Positions 1-8,198 of a stretch of 64,000 nucleotides of DNA are shown here, piece after piece. Below the pieces are notes generated by a model. It did not search any database. It saw nothing but the letters and a program-made list of their open reading frames with translations, and was not told the DNA's origin. The DNA comes from Kribbella sp. CA-293567 (GTDB lineage: Bacteria; Actinomycetota; Actinomycetes; Propionibacteriales; Kribbellaceae): assembly GCF_027627575.1 (NCBI RefSeq), contig NZ_CP114065.1:6634001-6698000 (forward strand), in the 5' to 3' direction. The translations under genes and the position numbers were made by a program. Positions within the stretch are counted from its first letter, which is position 1; the number at the start of each line of letters is the position of its first letter.

Positions 1-104
1 GCGGACCGCTGCCGATGGAGACGACGCGCCTGCGGTGGCTGGAGAAGTAGCTGAAGACGGTCCCGGCCGACGCCGATCAACGCGACTGGCCAGGCCCTGA
101 GTGA
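1..104 (+). pseudogene. Tail of an upstream frame with an internal TAG
   Basis: Read from base 3, the frame ends TRLRWLEK, meets TAG at 48-50, then continues LKTVPADADQRDWPGPE to TGA at 102-104. Codon composition looks coding on both sides of the TAG, so this may be the end of a gene whose CAG or AAG codon mutated. No family is recognised and most of the gene is outside the window. Bases 105-180 hold nothing recognisable. Confidence 0.2.
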
Positions 105-180
105 TCTGAGGCGGCTCCGGCGCTAGCGCCGTGCATAAGATCGCATCGCAGAAGTTGCGCAACGGCTGCATAATTTTGCC

Positions 181-942
181 GTGCCTCACTTCCAGTTCAA
201 TTCCACCGGCGACGGCGTTGTGCCTCCGCACAGTGATGAGCCGGTTGAGCGTGCTGCCGCCGAGGCGTTCGCTCTTCTGGCATCGGATTTGCATGAAGTC
301 GATGGAGTTGAGGAGACGGTCGAAGCCGTTGTGCAGTTCGCGTTGCAGGCGATCAAGTGCACCGCCGCGTCGGTTGTGCTGGTGACCAGAGGTGCGCGGC
401 CCGAGCCGATGGCCCTGACCGATCCGAGGCTTGCCGACCTGTACCGCGAACAGGTCGACGCCGGCGAAGGGCCTCTACTCGCCGCGATCGGTGACGACCA
501 ACCGATCCACATCCCCGACGTAACAAGCGAGACACGGTGGTCGCCGAACTGGGCTCAGCAGGTCACCGCCGCCGAGATCTGTAGCGCGCTGCACGTTCCG
601 CTGACCGTGGGCGGCAGACCGTCGGCCGTGCTGAGTCTCTACAGCGACCGGCCGCACGCCTTCGACGACGATGACCTGGCGGTGGCTCACATCCTGGCTC
701 GTCACGCGGCGATAGCGATTGCGAACGCACGCCACGAAGAGTCCATGAATCAGGCTGTCGACGCACGCAAGATCGTCGGCCAGGCGATGGGCATGCTGAT
801 GGAACGCTTCGACCTCGACAGCGACCGCGCTTTCGGAGTGCTGAAGCGCTACTCCCAGGACAACAACCGCAAGTTACGTGACGTTGCGGTTGAACTGATC
901 GAGACCCGGAAATTGCCCGGCGTTCAGCCGAGACGCAGGTAG
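181..942 (+). CDS. GAF and ANTAR domain regulator
   Basis: The 253-residue protein has a GAF domain (about 45-180) and a C-terminal ANTAR domain (about 190-245) with the typical ARKIVGQAMGMLMERF start. ANTAR domains bind paired hexaloops in nascent RNA and act as antiterminators; the GAF domain would sense a small ligand or redox state. Actinomycetes carry many such genes, so the target cannot be named. GTG at 181 gives a full-length GAF domain, but no strong ribosome binding site precedes it and an internal GTG about 13 codons on is possible. Two more ANTAR-type genes follow on the same strand. Confidence 0.85.
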   Translation: MPHFQFNSTGDGVVPPHSDEPVERAAAEAFALLASDLHEVDGVEETVEAVVQFALQAIKCTAASVVLVTRGARPEPMALTDPRLADLYREQVDAGEGPLLAAIGDDQPIHIPDVTSETRWSPNWAQQVTAAEICSALHVPLTVGGRPSAVLSLYSDRPHAFDDDDLAVAHILARHAAIAIANARHEESMNQAVDARKIVGQAMGMLMERFDLDSDRAFGVLKRYSQDNNRKLRDVAVELIETRKLPGVQPRRR

Positions 943-1099
943 CGGCCTGCGGCGTAGGCCCGTTGCTGAGCCGACCCGCGTCTCCTTGTCGCGCGTACAG
1001 TGGGACAGGACCGTCGGCTTGTCGACTCGCCAGCCAAGGTGCGCCGTCTGCGGTGTACGACCCACCGGCCACACTGATTGGCCGCGAAGGGCGCCACGC

Positions 1100-1315
1100 A
1101 TGGCCAGCCCGGACGATGATCAGTCCTTACCTCCGATCAACCTTGATCAGAACCATCTGGAATGGGTGGTCTCGCTGGCTGTCGGGGTGCTCATCGAGCG
1201 CCACCAGATCACTCCTGGCCTGGCTCGCGCGCTGCTCGACGTGCGAGCAGACGCCACCGGACTGCCACCGATCGAGGTCGCGCGCTGGCTGTGCAACACC
1301 GGGACACTGCCATGA
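1100..1315 (+). CDS. Short ANTAR-like protein
   Basis: This 71-residue protein (MASPDDDQSLPPIN...) ends in a segment resembling the helical ANTAR core: WVVSLAVGVLIERHQITPGLARALL. It has no sensor domain. ATG at 1100 follows a GAAGGG ribosome binding site with 8 bases between. It lies between a GAF-ANTAR gene and a frameshifted GAF-ANTAR gene on the same strand. It may be a stand-alone RNA-binding or dimerisation partner, or simply degenerate; ANTAR assignment rests on pattern only. Confidence 0.6.
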   Translation: MASPDDDQSLPPINLDQNHLEWVVSLAVGVLIERHQITPGLARALLDVRADATGLPPIEVARWLCNTGTLP

Positions 1316-1415
1316 CCTCGCACCGACGGGCTCCCCAACTAATGTCAGCCGCCTGGTACGGGCAGACTGTCAGCACCGGTCGGCGCCCCAGCCTGGCCTC
1401 TTGGGGGAGCTGGCG

Positions 1416-2099
1416 ATGCAAAGACAGTCGTTGATCACGGTCATGAACTCGGTCGCGGCCACACTGACCTACCCGATCGAACTGGACGAGGCACTGCTGA
1501 GGATCACGCGGCGCCGCCGACACCGTGCCGGGCATCGACCACGTCAGCATCTCCCTGACCGGCCACAACGGCCAGATCCAGACCCTGGCCCCGACCGACT
1601 CGATCGCGGTCACTCTCGACGAAGCGCAATACGAACTCGGCCAAGGCCCCTGCCTAGAGGCTGCCCTGCGTGAACCGATGGTCCAGGTCGACAACCTCGC
1701 CGAGGACCCGCGCTGGCCGGCCTACGGAGCACGCGCCACCGGACACGGCATCGGATCGCAACTAGCGTTCCAGTTCAACGCTGAAACCCACGCCCGAGGC
1801 GCGCTGAACATGTACGCGAACAAGACGCACGTGATCGACACCGACACCCTGCACATCGGCGCCATGTTCGCCCACCTGGCCGCGGTGCCCTCGGCTGGTC
1901 CCGCCACGCCGACACCCTGGTCGAGGCGCTCGGGACCAGAGAACAGATCGGCCAGGCCGTCGGCATCATCATGGAACGCTACAAACTCGACCCCGAACGC
2001 GCCTTCTCGTTCCTGGTCCGCATGTCCCAGGCAGCCAATGTGAAGCTCCGTAACGTCGCCACCGCGCTGATTCAGCAGACCATCGACCAGGCCGAGTAG
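1416..2099 (+). pseudogene. GAF-ANTAR regulator broken by two single-base shifts
   Basis: With one extra G near 1510 removed and one missing G restored near 1888, the sequence reads as one 227-228 residue GAF-ANTAR protein: MQRQSLITVMNS..., then VPGIDHVSISLTGHNGQ... (GAF), then EALGTREQIGQAVGIIMERY...KLRNVATALIQQ (ANTAR), ending at TAG 2097-2099. A GGGGGAG ribosome binding site precedes ATG 1416. The two indels cancel, and the sequence between them still reads as a good GAF domain. Recent decay or two sequencing errors in G/C runs are both possible. Confidence 0.75.
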
Positions 2100-2120
2100 T
2101 CGACCAGTGCAACAACAGAG

Positions 2121-2151
2121 GCCTCAGGCGACGTGTGCGGTTGCCTGAGGC
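2121..2151. terminator. Hairpin between convergent units
   Basis: GCCTCAGGC (2121-2129) and GCCTGAGGC (2143-2151) form a perfect 9-bp stem with a 13-base loop, extended by AGAG/CTCT around a one-base bulge. It lies just after the frameshifted GAF-ANTAR gene and at the 3' end of the decayed minus-strand primase-like gene, so it could end either transcript. Confidence 0.6.
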
Positions 2152-2153
2152 TC

Positions 2154-2790
2154 TTCGGAGTGGTGCGGCGGGTCAGCGTCAGCGGGCGGGGGTTGCGGGT
2201 TCCTGCGGTGAGTTCTGACGTGACGGTGCGTTCGGCTTCGGCCCTGGGCAGACCGATCGGGCCGGCGGGCTGAGATCAGCTCGTCACGAGTGGCGGCTTC
2301 GTCGAGCATGTCGGCACCGACCAGCGTGCCCCAACACGAACGCGGCAGAGTTGAGCGTGTCGTTGCGGCCACCTTCGGTCGCGGCCAACAACTTGTCCAA
2401 CTCGCCGGTCAGGCGCCGCCAGCGCGTAGGTGTTCCTGTGGTGCCGGACCGGCCCAGCCCTATGCTCGGCGTCGACGAATTCAGGCGCGGTGAGAAGGTC
2501 GGCGATCCAGGCGGGCAGGTCCTGCGGTGGCAGGGTCCCGGTGACGGAGTAAGTGCGGCCTGCGACCACCGACCCGCCGCCCGCCACGTACCTGGCCGCG
2601 GCATTTTGTGTCGATCTTCCACCCGATCCACCCAGCGCTCCCGCGCACGTGGCGCTCGGGCACCTAGAGAAAGTCGCTCCTCGCGGGCCCGTCGTCGGGA
2701 TGTCAGGCAGGTCGAAATTGAAGATCACCGGATCCGGCGAGCGGTGGCGCGTACGGAACTCGCCGTTGCAAGCTGGCGATTGTGCGTTGG
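2154..2790 (-). pseudogene. Decayed prim-pol replication protein
   Basis: Minus-strand fragments in different frames resemble a bifunctional DNA primase/polymerase of actinomycete plasmids and integrative elements. From 5' to 3' they are VIFNFDLPDIPTTG, VVAGRTYSVTG followed by LPPQDLPAWIADLL, then LTGELDKLLAATEGGRNDTL and a segment with GADMLDEAATRDELISA. The last pieces match the usual C-terminal helical motif of these replication proteins. Several frame changes and stops show it is dead. It may mark an old plasmid-type insertion beside the GAF-ANTAR genes. Assignment is from motif memory and needs a profile search. Confidence 0.5.
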
Positions 2791-2941
2791 TTGAGGGGTC
2801 TCGACTGCCTTCAGCCTTCGTGGACGGCCTGGATGCTCCCGGCCGAAGCTGTCACGACCCAATCTCGCGACGCCTGCGCGAGTACCTCGAAGGTGCAAAC
2901 CGGGAGAACTCCAACCCGGGGCGCCCGAAATCGCCTCAAAA

Positions 2942-2956
2942 GGTCCGTAAATGTCC
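2942..2956 (+). promoter_or_regulatory. GACAT-repeat motif before the first DUF5919-type gene
   Basis: GGTCCGTAAATGTCC lies 13 bases before the GTG start. Its reverse complement, GGACATTTACGGACC, is a pair of GGAC(A) half-sites with a 10-bp period. The same arrangement occurs twice before the paralogue starting at 7482 and in looser form upstream of the XRE gene starting at 6090. Confidence 0.5.
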
Positions 2957-2969
2957 TAGGTTAAGGTCT

Positions 2970-3716
2970 GTGGCGAACGAACGACTGCGGGCGGCGATGG
3001 TGGAGCATGGGCTCACCCAACTCGGGCTCGCCGAAGAGCTCGGTGTGAACGTCAAGACGGTCGAGCGCTGGGTCAAAGGTGGCATCGTTCCGTTCGCCCG
3101 GAACCGGCACCAGCTGTCGATCAGGCTGAGTCGCGACGAGTCCTACCTCTGGCCGGACGCTGTCCCGCCGAACCGCGCCGCCGATCTGGCCGCCAGTGAG
3201 CTTCTCAAGGTTTACGCACACCGCTCCGACGTACCGAGAGACGAGTGGCTCCGGTTGTTCGAGTCGGCTACCAAAGAGATCGGCGTGTTGGTTTACGCCG
3301 GGCTCTTCTTCTCCGAGGATCCAGGGCTCGAGCGGATCTTGCGGAAGAAGGCCAAGGCCGGAGTTCGGATCCGGATGGCTCTGGGCGACCCAGAGGATGA
3401 GCACATTGCCGATCGGGGTGAGGCTGAGGGAATCGGCGACGGCCTCGCCTTCAAGATCCGCAACGCGCTGGTCAACTTTCGTCGTCTACGAGCCACCGAT
3501 GGCATCGAGTTCCGGTTGCATCGGACCGCTCTTCATAACTCGATCTACGTCGCCGACGACCAGGTGCTGGTCAATACGCACGTGTATGGGCTTCCTGCAC
3601 CGCTGGCCCCGGTTCTGCACCTGCGAAAGGTTCCGGGCGGTGAGCTGACGCAAACCTACCTAGACAGCTTTGAGCGGGTTTGGGAGCTCGGCTCCCCACT
3701 CATCGAGGAGGCCTGA
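2970..3716 (+). CDS. HTH regulator with PLD-like (DUF5919-type) domain, copy 1
   Basis: This 248-residue protein has an N-terminal XRE-type helix-turn-helix (about 3-40, LGLAEELGVNVKTVERWVKG) and a C-terminal domain (about 95-245) of the PLD-like DUF5919 type. The latter is recognised by IGVLVYAGLFFSED, RMALGDPEDEHI and LHRTALHNSIYVADDQVLVN. No HKD catalytic motif is visible, so it is probably a sensor rather than a nuclease. GTG 2970 is chosen because the HTH begins here and an operator-like repeat sits just upstream; the open frame further upstream is antisense to a decayed gene. Its stop overlaps the Nudix gene start (TGATG), implying one operon. A close paralogue is encoded at 6730-7482. 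Confidence 0.75.
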   Translation: MANERLRAAMVEHGLTQLGLAEELGVNVKTVERWVKGGIVPFARNRHQLSIRLSRDESYLWPDAVPPNRAADLAASELLKVYAHRSDVPRDEWLRLFESATKEIGVLVYAGLFFSEDPGLERILRKKAKAGVRIRMALGDPEDEHIADRGEAEGIGDGLAFKIRNALVNFRRLRATDGIEFRLHRTALHNSIYVADDQVLVNTHVYGLPAPLAPVLHLRKVPGGELTQTYLDSFERVWELGSPLIEEA

Positions 3717-4192
3717 TGGCCGGCCGGATCGACTACTACGACGATCCCTCAGCACCCGCTGCAAACAGCATGGTGCCGTCGGCAAACGTCGTGATCGAGA
3801 ACGACACGGGCGAGATCCTGATGATCCGTCGCTCCGACAACGGGAACTGGGCTGTTCCCGGCGGGGCGATAGACCTCGGTGAGTCTCTCTCTCAGGCCGC
3901 GATCCGGGAGACGAAGGAAGAGTCTGGCATCGACTGCGAGGTGATCGATGTCGTAGGCATTTACACCGACCCTAAGCACATCATCTTCTACACGAGCAAC
4001 GGCGAGGCACGTCAGGAGTTCTCCATCCTCGTGAAAGCGCGCGCCATCGGCGGTGAACTGCGCACCAGCTCTGAGACGACCGAGGTCCGCTGGATCGCCC
4101 GCAGTGAACTCGGCGGTCTTCAGATGGACCGCTCGATGCGACGCCGTATCGAGCACTATCTGAAAGACGCTCCGACGCCGTACATCGATTGA
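3716..4192 (+). CDS. Nudix hydrolase
   Basis: The 158-residue protein has a complete Nudix box at about 50-71: G(x5)E(x7)RE(x2)EE(x)G, read as GAIDLGESLSQAAIRETKEE then SG. The family hydrolyses nucleoside diphosphates linked to another group, using divalent metal bound by the box glutamates; the substrate here is unknown. It is translationally coupled to the upstream HTH-PLD regulator. The paralogous regulator at 6730-7482 is paired instead with an HD-domain protein, so both regulators neighbour a possible nucleotide hydrolase. The gene ends 7 bases before a convergent gene. Confidence 0.9.
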   Translation: MAGRIDYYDDPSAPAANSMVPSANVVIENDTGEILMIRRSDNGNWAVPGGAIDLGESLSQAAIRETKEESGIDCEVIDVVGIYTDPKHIIFYTSNGEARQEFSILVKARAIGGELRTSSETTEVRWIARSELGGLQMDRSMRRRIEHYLKDAPTPYID

Positions 4193-4199
4193 TTCGTCG

Positions 4200-4637
4200 C
4201 TAGCCCCATGACAGCAGCGGCACGTCGTACAGGTCGGCTCGCGGGATGCGGGTAAAACCGGGCGACTTCACTTCGACCACGTACATCTCGGTCAGGAACT
4301 GAACCTTGGCGCCGAGGAGGTGGCTCGTGTGCGCGCTGGCCGACTGCGCCTTCAGCCCGACGGAGACATGGATGTGCGGGCGGACGGAGTCCGACGCGTC
4401 GTCGTACGCCAGAGTTCCTCCACCGAACGCCTCGACATTCTCAAGGTGGACGGACGTCCAGACAGGAGCGTCGGGGTTGTCCAGCTTCTCGCAGGTCCCG
4501 ACAAGCTGGACCTCGCGCAACCCAGCGATGAACATCGGGATGAAGCCTTGCCTGACATCGTGCTCGGAGCAGAAGTCCGCAAGCGCGGGGTAGAAGTCGT
4601 CGCCATGGTCGAAATGAACGGCGAACGTGCGTCCCAT
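4200..4637 (-). CDS. PCC/DUF296-type protein
   Basis: This 145-residue protein (MGRTFAVHFDHGDDFYPALADF...) matches the PPC/PCC (DUF296) fold: an N-terminal H-x-D-H-G-D-D-F segment, a central GTLAYDDASDSVRPHIHVSVG with paired histidines, and a terminal FLTEMYVVEV strand. Bacterial stand-alone versions are small and poorly characterised; some relatives bind DNA. ATG 4637 lies 7 bases after the stop of the upstream XRE gene, so the two are probably co-transcribed and coupled. Open frame upstream of this ATG belongs to the XRE gene in another frame. Confidence 0.75.
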   Translation of the reverse strand: MGRTFAVHFDHGDDFYPALADFCSEHDVRQGFIPMFIAGLREVQLVGTCEKLDNPDAPVWTSVHLENVEAFGGGTLAYDDASDSVRPHIHVSVGLKAQSASAHTSHLLGAKVQFLTEMYVVEVKSPGFTRIPRADLYDVPLLSWG

Positions 4638-4644
4638 GGTGAGT

Positions 4645-6090
4645 TCAGCAGCGCGCAAGGCAACTTCCTTCGATCGTATGGATATGAGCAACATAGCGAA
4701 CGGCAGCATCAAGGCCGCGCGTCGAGAGATGTCTGCTCCTTGGCTGCACGATCCCGTCGATGCCCGCCACAGCCAACTCTTCACACCTGCGGCGAAACCA
4801 GCGCCAGGACACGCCGAGATAGTCTGCCATCCATTCCAGGCGAGCCGCAGAGCAGTCGGAAGCGATAACCGAGTTCGCCGCCAGCTCATCGCTCAAATCC
4901 TGGTACGCCGCACGGCGAGATCGCTCCGGCCTGGCGTCGACGTGCCAAAGCTCCTCACCACCCAGCCAGTTGGCCGCAATCGCCTCACTGGCAATCACGA
5001 AGCCTTCAACCGGCCCGAGTGAGGAATCGGTAGTCAACTCCACGGTGATTCCGAAAGCTTCCATCAGGGCCATCGTCAACAGGAGAAGCACCTTCTCGTA
5101 CTGCGGAGAGGTGTCGATTTCCCGCTCGGGCACACAGAACGCTCGACGCATTCCGGCGAAGCGCTTGGAGGTGTAGCGGAGGTAGTCGAGCTTGTGGTTC
5201 CACAGCAGCCAGGAGGATGCCTCCTCGCCAGACTGTTCTCGGGTCCAAAAGAACGGCTCCTGAGCGAGCCGGCTGACATGGCGACTGATATGCCGCGAGC
5301 AGAAGCTCGAACCCAACCAATGGCGCGTGACGAGTTCCAGGTCCGGCACCTCGTTCAGCGCGGCCATCGAAGCCGACTGCTCCACGTAGTGCCCCAGCCG
5401 CGATTGACTCGCTTCTATCTGCGCATCGTCTGCCAGCAAAGCGTTGTCGGTATTGACGACCGCCCAGATGATGCCAGCTGTGAGGTCGTCAACGACATTC
5501 GCGGCCGCCACCGGCTGACGATTGGTACGACGGCCGGTCTGCCGCGCGAATCGCCGCGAGTCCGACACGTAGTACTTGCCGTCGGCATCAGAAGTGACCA
5601 CCGCACTCCATCGATCGGTACGCCGTAGAGATGTGGTCACCCCATCTGAGGGATTGATCATCAACCAGCCGCGCCCAGCCTCATCGGCGATGCAGTGGTG
5701 CATCACCAGTTCACCGCCGGCGAAGAAGCGACCGTCTGGAACCCTTACTACGTTGCTAGAGCCAACCGACACAAGGCCGCGGCCGCTGATCAAGTCAGGG
5801 AGGACAAGTGGTGACGTCTCCAGCGCCGCGCGTCTCGTACGTCGCTTGAAGAACCCGAGGGCAGCAGCGTCCGGAGCTCCCAGGATCTCGCAGAGCGCCA
5901 TGCGGACGTCTGCGGATGGCCATGAGTACCAACCCCGCTCCCAGTCCGAGATCGATTTGGCCGTGATCACAGTCTCCCGACCTGTGGCGCGGTAGATCGC
6001 AGCGTTCACCTGATCGGCCAGAGTTGCCTGTGACAACGCTCCACGCGCCGTCCGCAGCGCATCGTTTGGTTGTCGGTCCCCACCGGTCAT
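4645..6090 (-). CDS. Large XRE-type regulator
   Basis: The 481-residue protein starts with a helix-turn-helix (about 10-75, including TAKSISDWERGWYSWPSADV), followed by a long region with a repeated GGELVMHHCIADE/GRGWLMINPSDG style of beta-rich sequence (about 100-190) and a helical C-terminal half. It resembles long XRE regulators of actinomycetes whose C-terminal part is of unknown function. It precedes the PCC-domain gene by 7 bases. Its upstream region (6091-6173) carries GACAT repeats like those before the two HTH-PLD genes. No enzymatic motif was recognised. Confidence 0.65.
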   Translation of the reverse strand: MTGGDRQPNDALRTARGALSQATLADQVNAAIYRATGRETVITAKSISDWERGWYSWPSADVRMALCEILGAPDAAALGFFKRRTRRAALETSPLVLPDLISGRGLVSVGSSNVVRVPDGRFFAGGELVMHHCIADEAGRGWLMINPSDGVTTSLRRTDRWSAVVTSDADGKYYVSDSRRFARQTGRRTNRQPVAAANVVDDLTAGIIWAVVNTDNALLADDAQIEASQSRLGHYVEQSASMAALNEVPDLELVTRHWLGSSFCSRHISRHVSRLAQEPFFWTREQSGEEASSWLLWNHKLDYLRYTSKRFAGMRRAFCVPEREIDTSPQYEKVLLLLTMALMEAFGITVELTTDSSLGPVEGFVIASEAIAANWLGGEELWHVDARPERSRRAAYQDLSDELAANSVIASDCSAARLEWMADYLGVSWRWFRRRCEELAVAGIDGIVQPRSRHLSTRGLDAAVRYVAHIHTIEGSCLARC

Positions 6091-6136
6091 ATGCCCAGGA
6101 TGCTATGTGGCGGAGGGACAGCACCACGGCATCACA

Positions 6137-6173
6137 GGACATCTCAAAGACATCTCGCCACGTCCAAAATGTC
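6137..6173 (-). promoter_or_regulatory. GACAT repeats upstream of the XRE gene
   Basis: GGACATCTCAAAGACAT has two GACAT boxes with an 11-bp period, and GTCCAAAATGTC follows 8 bases later as a related pair in the opposite orientation. They resemble the 10-bp repeats in front of the HTH-PLD genes. They start 47 bases upstream of ATG 6090, just beyond the HD-gene stop. Confidence 0.4.
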
Positions 6174-6719
6174 TCAGAAATCAGCTAGCCGCCGTCGTAC
6201 ATCACTTGCCGCTCGCAGGAGGCAGGGCCTAGCTCGCCTGATCGATCGATGCACAACATGATCGGGCGGATAGCGGCGCAGAATCTCCCCCAGCCGCTCC
6301 TCGACAGCAACCGTTCGACCGTCCACGTCCGCGGTTAGATCGCAGTACGTCAGCGCGTCCAGCAACTGCCGATTCGGTACCGCGAATTCGTCAAGCAGGG
6401 CGCCGATGCCTCTCTCGCGCGCCTCAATGACGGCGCACGTGTGGTGAGCCACCAAACGACAGACGATCTCGTCAGCCCTCCTAGTCTCCCTGAGATAGCG
6501 AGCCCCATCGAGAGGATGGAACCCCGAAGCGGCCACCTTCGAAGCGTAGCCGATGTCATGCAGCCAAGCTGCTGCCTCCACGACCTCGGCATCCGCCCCC
6601 AAGCCCGGGGCAAGCCGACGCGCCTGAGCCGCGACGCCCCGAGTATGTGCCCATCGCCTGGGCAACTCCTCAGCGAGCAGGTCGCGAGCCAAGCTCTTCG
6701 CCTCGACCACGCTGGTCAC
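6174..6719 (-). CDS. HD-domain protein
   Basis: This 181-residue protein has a conserved N-terminal histidine (RRWAHTRGV, about residue 25), the AAWLHDIGYASK motif with the HD pair at about 54-55, and a later VAHHTCAV, a pattern of HD-superfamily metal-dependent phosphohydrolases acting on nucleotides or (p)ppGpp-like molecules. GTG 6719 is chosen because it lies 10 bases after the stop of the upstream HTH-PLD regulator and just before the first conserved helix. The two form an operon that mirrors the regulator/Nudix pair at 2970-4192. The substrate is not known. Confidence 0.8.
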   Translation of the reverse strand: MTSVVEAKSLARDLLAEELPRRWAHTRGVAAQARRLAPGLGADAEVVEAAAWLHDIGYASKVAASGFHPLDGARYLRETRRADEIVCRLVAHHTCAVIEARERGIGALLDEFAVPNRQLLDALTYCDLTADVDGRTVAVEERLGEILRRYPPDHVVHRSIRRARPCLLRAASDVRRRLADF

Positions 6720-6729
6720 ACGACTGAGG

Positions 6730-7482
6730 CTACTCCCCACCGGCTTCCACCACAGTCGGACGGCTGAGCGCCCAGATGCGTTCGAAGCTGGCAAGGTAGT
6801 TCTGGAAGATGACGCTGCCGACGCCTTCGCGGTAGTGGTACACCGGCGACTGGGCCGCGGGCGAGCCGAAGGCATGCTGGTTGACCAGCATCTGCCCGTC
6901 TGACCGATACATCGAGTTGTACAGAGCAGTGTCGTGCAACCTGAACTCGATCCCGTCCAGTTGCAGGAGAGGCTTCAGCAACACGATGGCGTTTCGGACC
7001 TTCATGCTCATCGCCGGACCGATCTCCTCTTCGATGCCGCGGCGACCAACGTGGTGCCCGTCAGGGTCCCCCAGAGCGATCCGAACCCGGACTCCTTCTC
7101 CAACCTTCTCGGAGAGAAGCCTGACGATCCTGGCATCCTCAGCCAGAAAGAGAGCGCTGTAAGCAAGAACGCCGATGTCGGACTGGGCTGAGGCAAAGAA
7201 CGACTGCCAGCCCCCTTGGGTTATGGCAACTCTGCGCGGGTAGACCGCCACCAGTTCGGCCGGCTGATCATCTAAAGATTCCAATGCGCTCGAAGCAGGC
7301 CAGAGCGTCTCCACATCGACACCCAGGAGGCGAGCAACCTCGGCGCGCCTTCGCGCACGCGGAACCTGGCCGGACAACCACCTGCGGACGGTCCTCGGGT
7401 CGACCGCCAGCTTCGTCGCCAAGTCCTCTTCAGAGAGCTGAGCGTCGAAGATGGCCCGCCGGAGAATCTCTCTAGTCATCAC
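6730..7482 (-). CDS. HTH regulator with PLD-like (DUF5919-type) domain, copy 2
   Basis: The 250-residue protein parallels the copy at 2970 throughout: HTH at about 15-40 (DLATKLAVDPRTVRRWLSGQ), then IGVLAYSALFLAEDARI, RIALGDPDGHHV and LHDTALYNSMYRSDGQMLVN. No PLD HKD motif is present. Two perfect 10-bp-period GACAT repeats lie in its 78-base upstream region. The HD-domain gene follows by 10 bases. The pairing of each copy with a different hydrolase suggests the PLD-like domain senses a metabolite or nucleotide related to the partner's substrate; that is inference. Confidence 0.75.
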   Translation of the reverse strand: MMTREILRRAIFDAQLSEEDLATKLAVDPRTVRRWLSGQVPRARRRAEVARLLGVDVETLWPASSALESLDDQPAELVAVYPRRVAITQGGWQSFFASAQSDIGVLAYSALFLAEDARIVRLLSEKVGEGVRVRIALGDPDGHHVGRRGIEEEIGPAMSMKVRNAIVLLKPLLQLDGIEFRLHDTALYNSMYRSDGQMLVNQHAFGSPAAQSPVYHYREGVGSVIFQNYLASFERIWALSRPTVVEAGGE

Positions 7483-7507
7483 CCAACCAGACCTTACTTG
7501 CGAGTAG

Positions 7508-7558
7508 ATGTCTGTAAATGTCTAGTCGGACCGTAACACGAAATGTCCGCAAATGTCC
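7508..7558 (-). promoter_or_regulatory. Double GACAT tandem operator
   Basis: On the minus strand, GGACATTTGCGGACAT (7543-7558) and AGACATTTACAGACAT (7508-7523) are two copies of the same 16-base unit, each with GACAT boxes exactly 10 bp apart, 19 bases separating them. They lie 26-76 bases before the start of the second HTH-PLD gene. One-helical-turn spacing suggests a dimer or array of a regulator on one DNA face. Confidence 0.6.
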
Positions 7559-7665
7559 GGCTACACGGTATCGCTGTCCATCGCCGGACCGGCAGGCTTA
7601 CCAGCGGTCGGCGACAAGCGGCGGCCTCGCCTATCTGAAGGATCTGCAGAAGATGGACGCAACCG

Positions 7666-8115
7666 ATGACCAACTGTCGTGAGCAACTCTCGCTTGCGCA
7701 TCTGGGGCGCCAAATTGTGGGCCAGCCTGAACGATGCGTTCCGTCGGTGGCGAGACGAGGGTTGAGCCCTGCTGACCGGATTGATGGGTTCGCCGAGGAC
7801 CTCGACCGACCGCTCCTGGTTGGCTACATCCGACGAGAGCTGCTGGTTGTCGATGCTCAGGTCGCGCTCGCTCAACGCCAGATGGCGCTGTACGCCGCTG
7901 TCAGCGGCTTCTCGATGAGCTACATCTACATAGAAGAAGCCGGCACGTGGCCCGCGGCCTTCGACGCCCTGGTCGAGGCGGTCATCCGCTTGGGAATCAC
8001 GGCCGTGATGCTGCCGAGCCTCCTGCACTTTGCTGTGCTCGGACCGCCATGCGACATCAAGGGTTCATTCGAACGAGCCACTGGCGCCCGCGTCCTGCTG
8101 CTCGCTTCCCCCTGA
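7666..8115 (+). CDS. Resolvase-fold protein, probably inactive
   Basis: This 149-residue protein resembles the N-terminal fold of serine recombinases seen on actinomycete plasmids: VGYIRRELL strand, a long helix, MSYIYIEEAGTWPAAFDALVEAVIRLGITAVMLPSLLHF, and a final GARVLLLAS strand. The catalytic serine expected after the first strand is not visible and there is no C-terminal DNA-binding domain, so it is unlikely to recombine DNA. ATG 7666 is the longest start; GTG 7747 would also keep the fold. It begins the conjugative-element module and faces the excisionase gene. Confidence 0.55.
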   Translation: MTNCREQLSLAHLGRQIVGQPERCVPSVARRGLSPADRIDGFAEDLDRPLLVGYIRRELLVVDAQVALAQRQMALYAAVSGFSMSYIYIEEAGTWPAAFDALVEAVIRLGITAVMLPSLLHFAVLGPPCDIKGSFERATGARVLLLASP

Positions 8116-8198
8116 CTGGATGGGGTCGGTGGGAGTCCTTCCTAACCCCTCAGTACGGTGTCATCGCCGTACAGCCCACCGGTTCCATCCCTGATGTG

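Noticed and set aside
2553..2969. A long N-terminal extension of the first HTH-PLD gene
   Set aside because: This part is antisense to the decayed prim-pol gene, the HTH starts at 2970 and an operator-like repeat lies just before it.
4638..4889. N-terminal extension of the PCC-domain protein
   Set aside because: It lies within the XRE gene in another frame and has no PCC homology.
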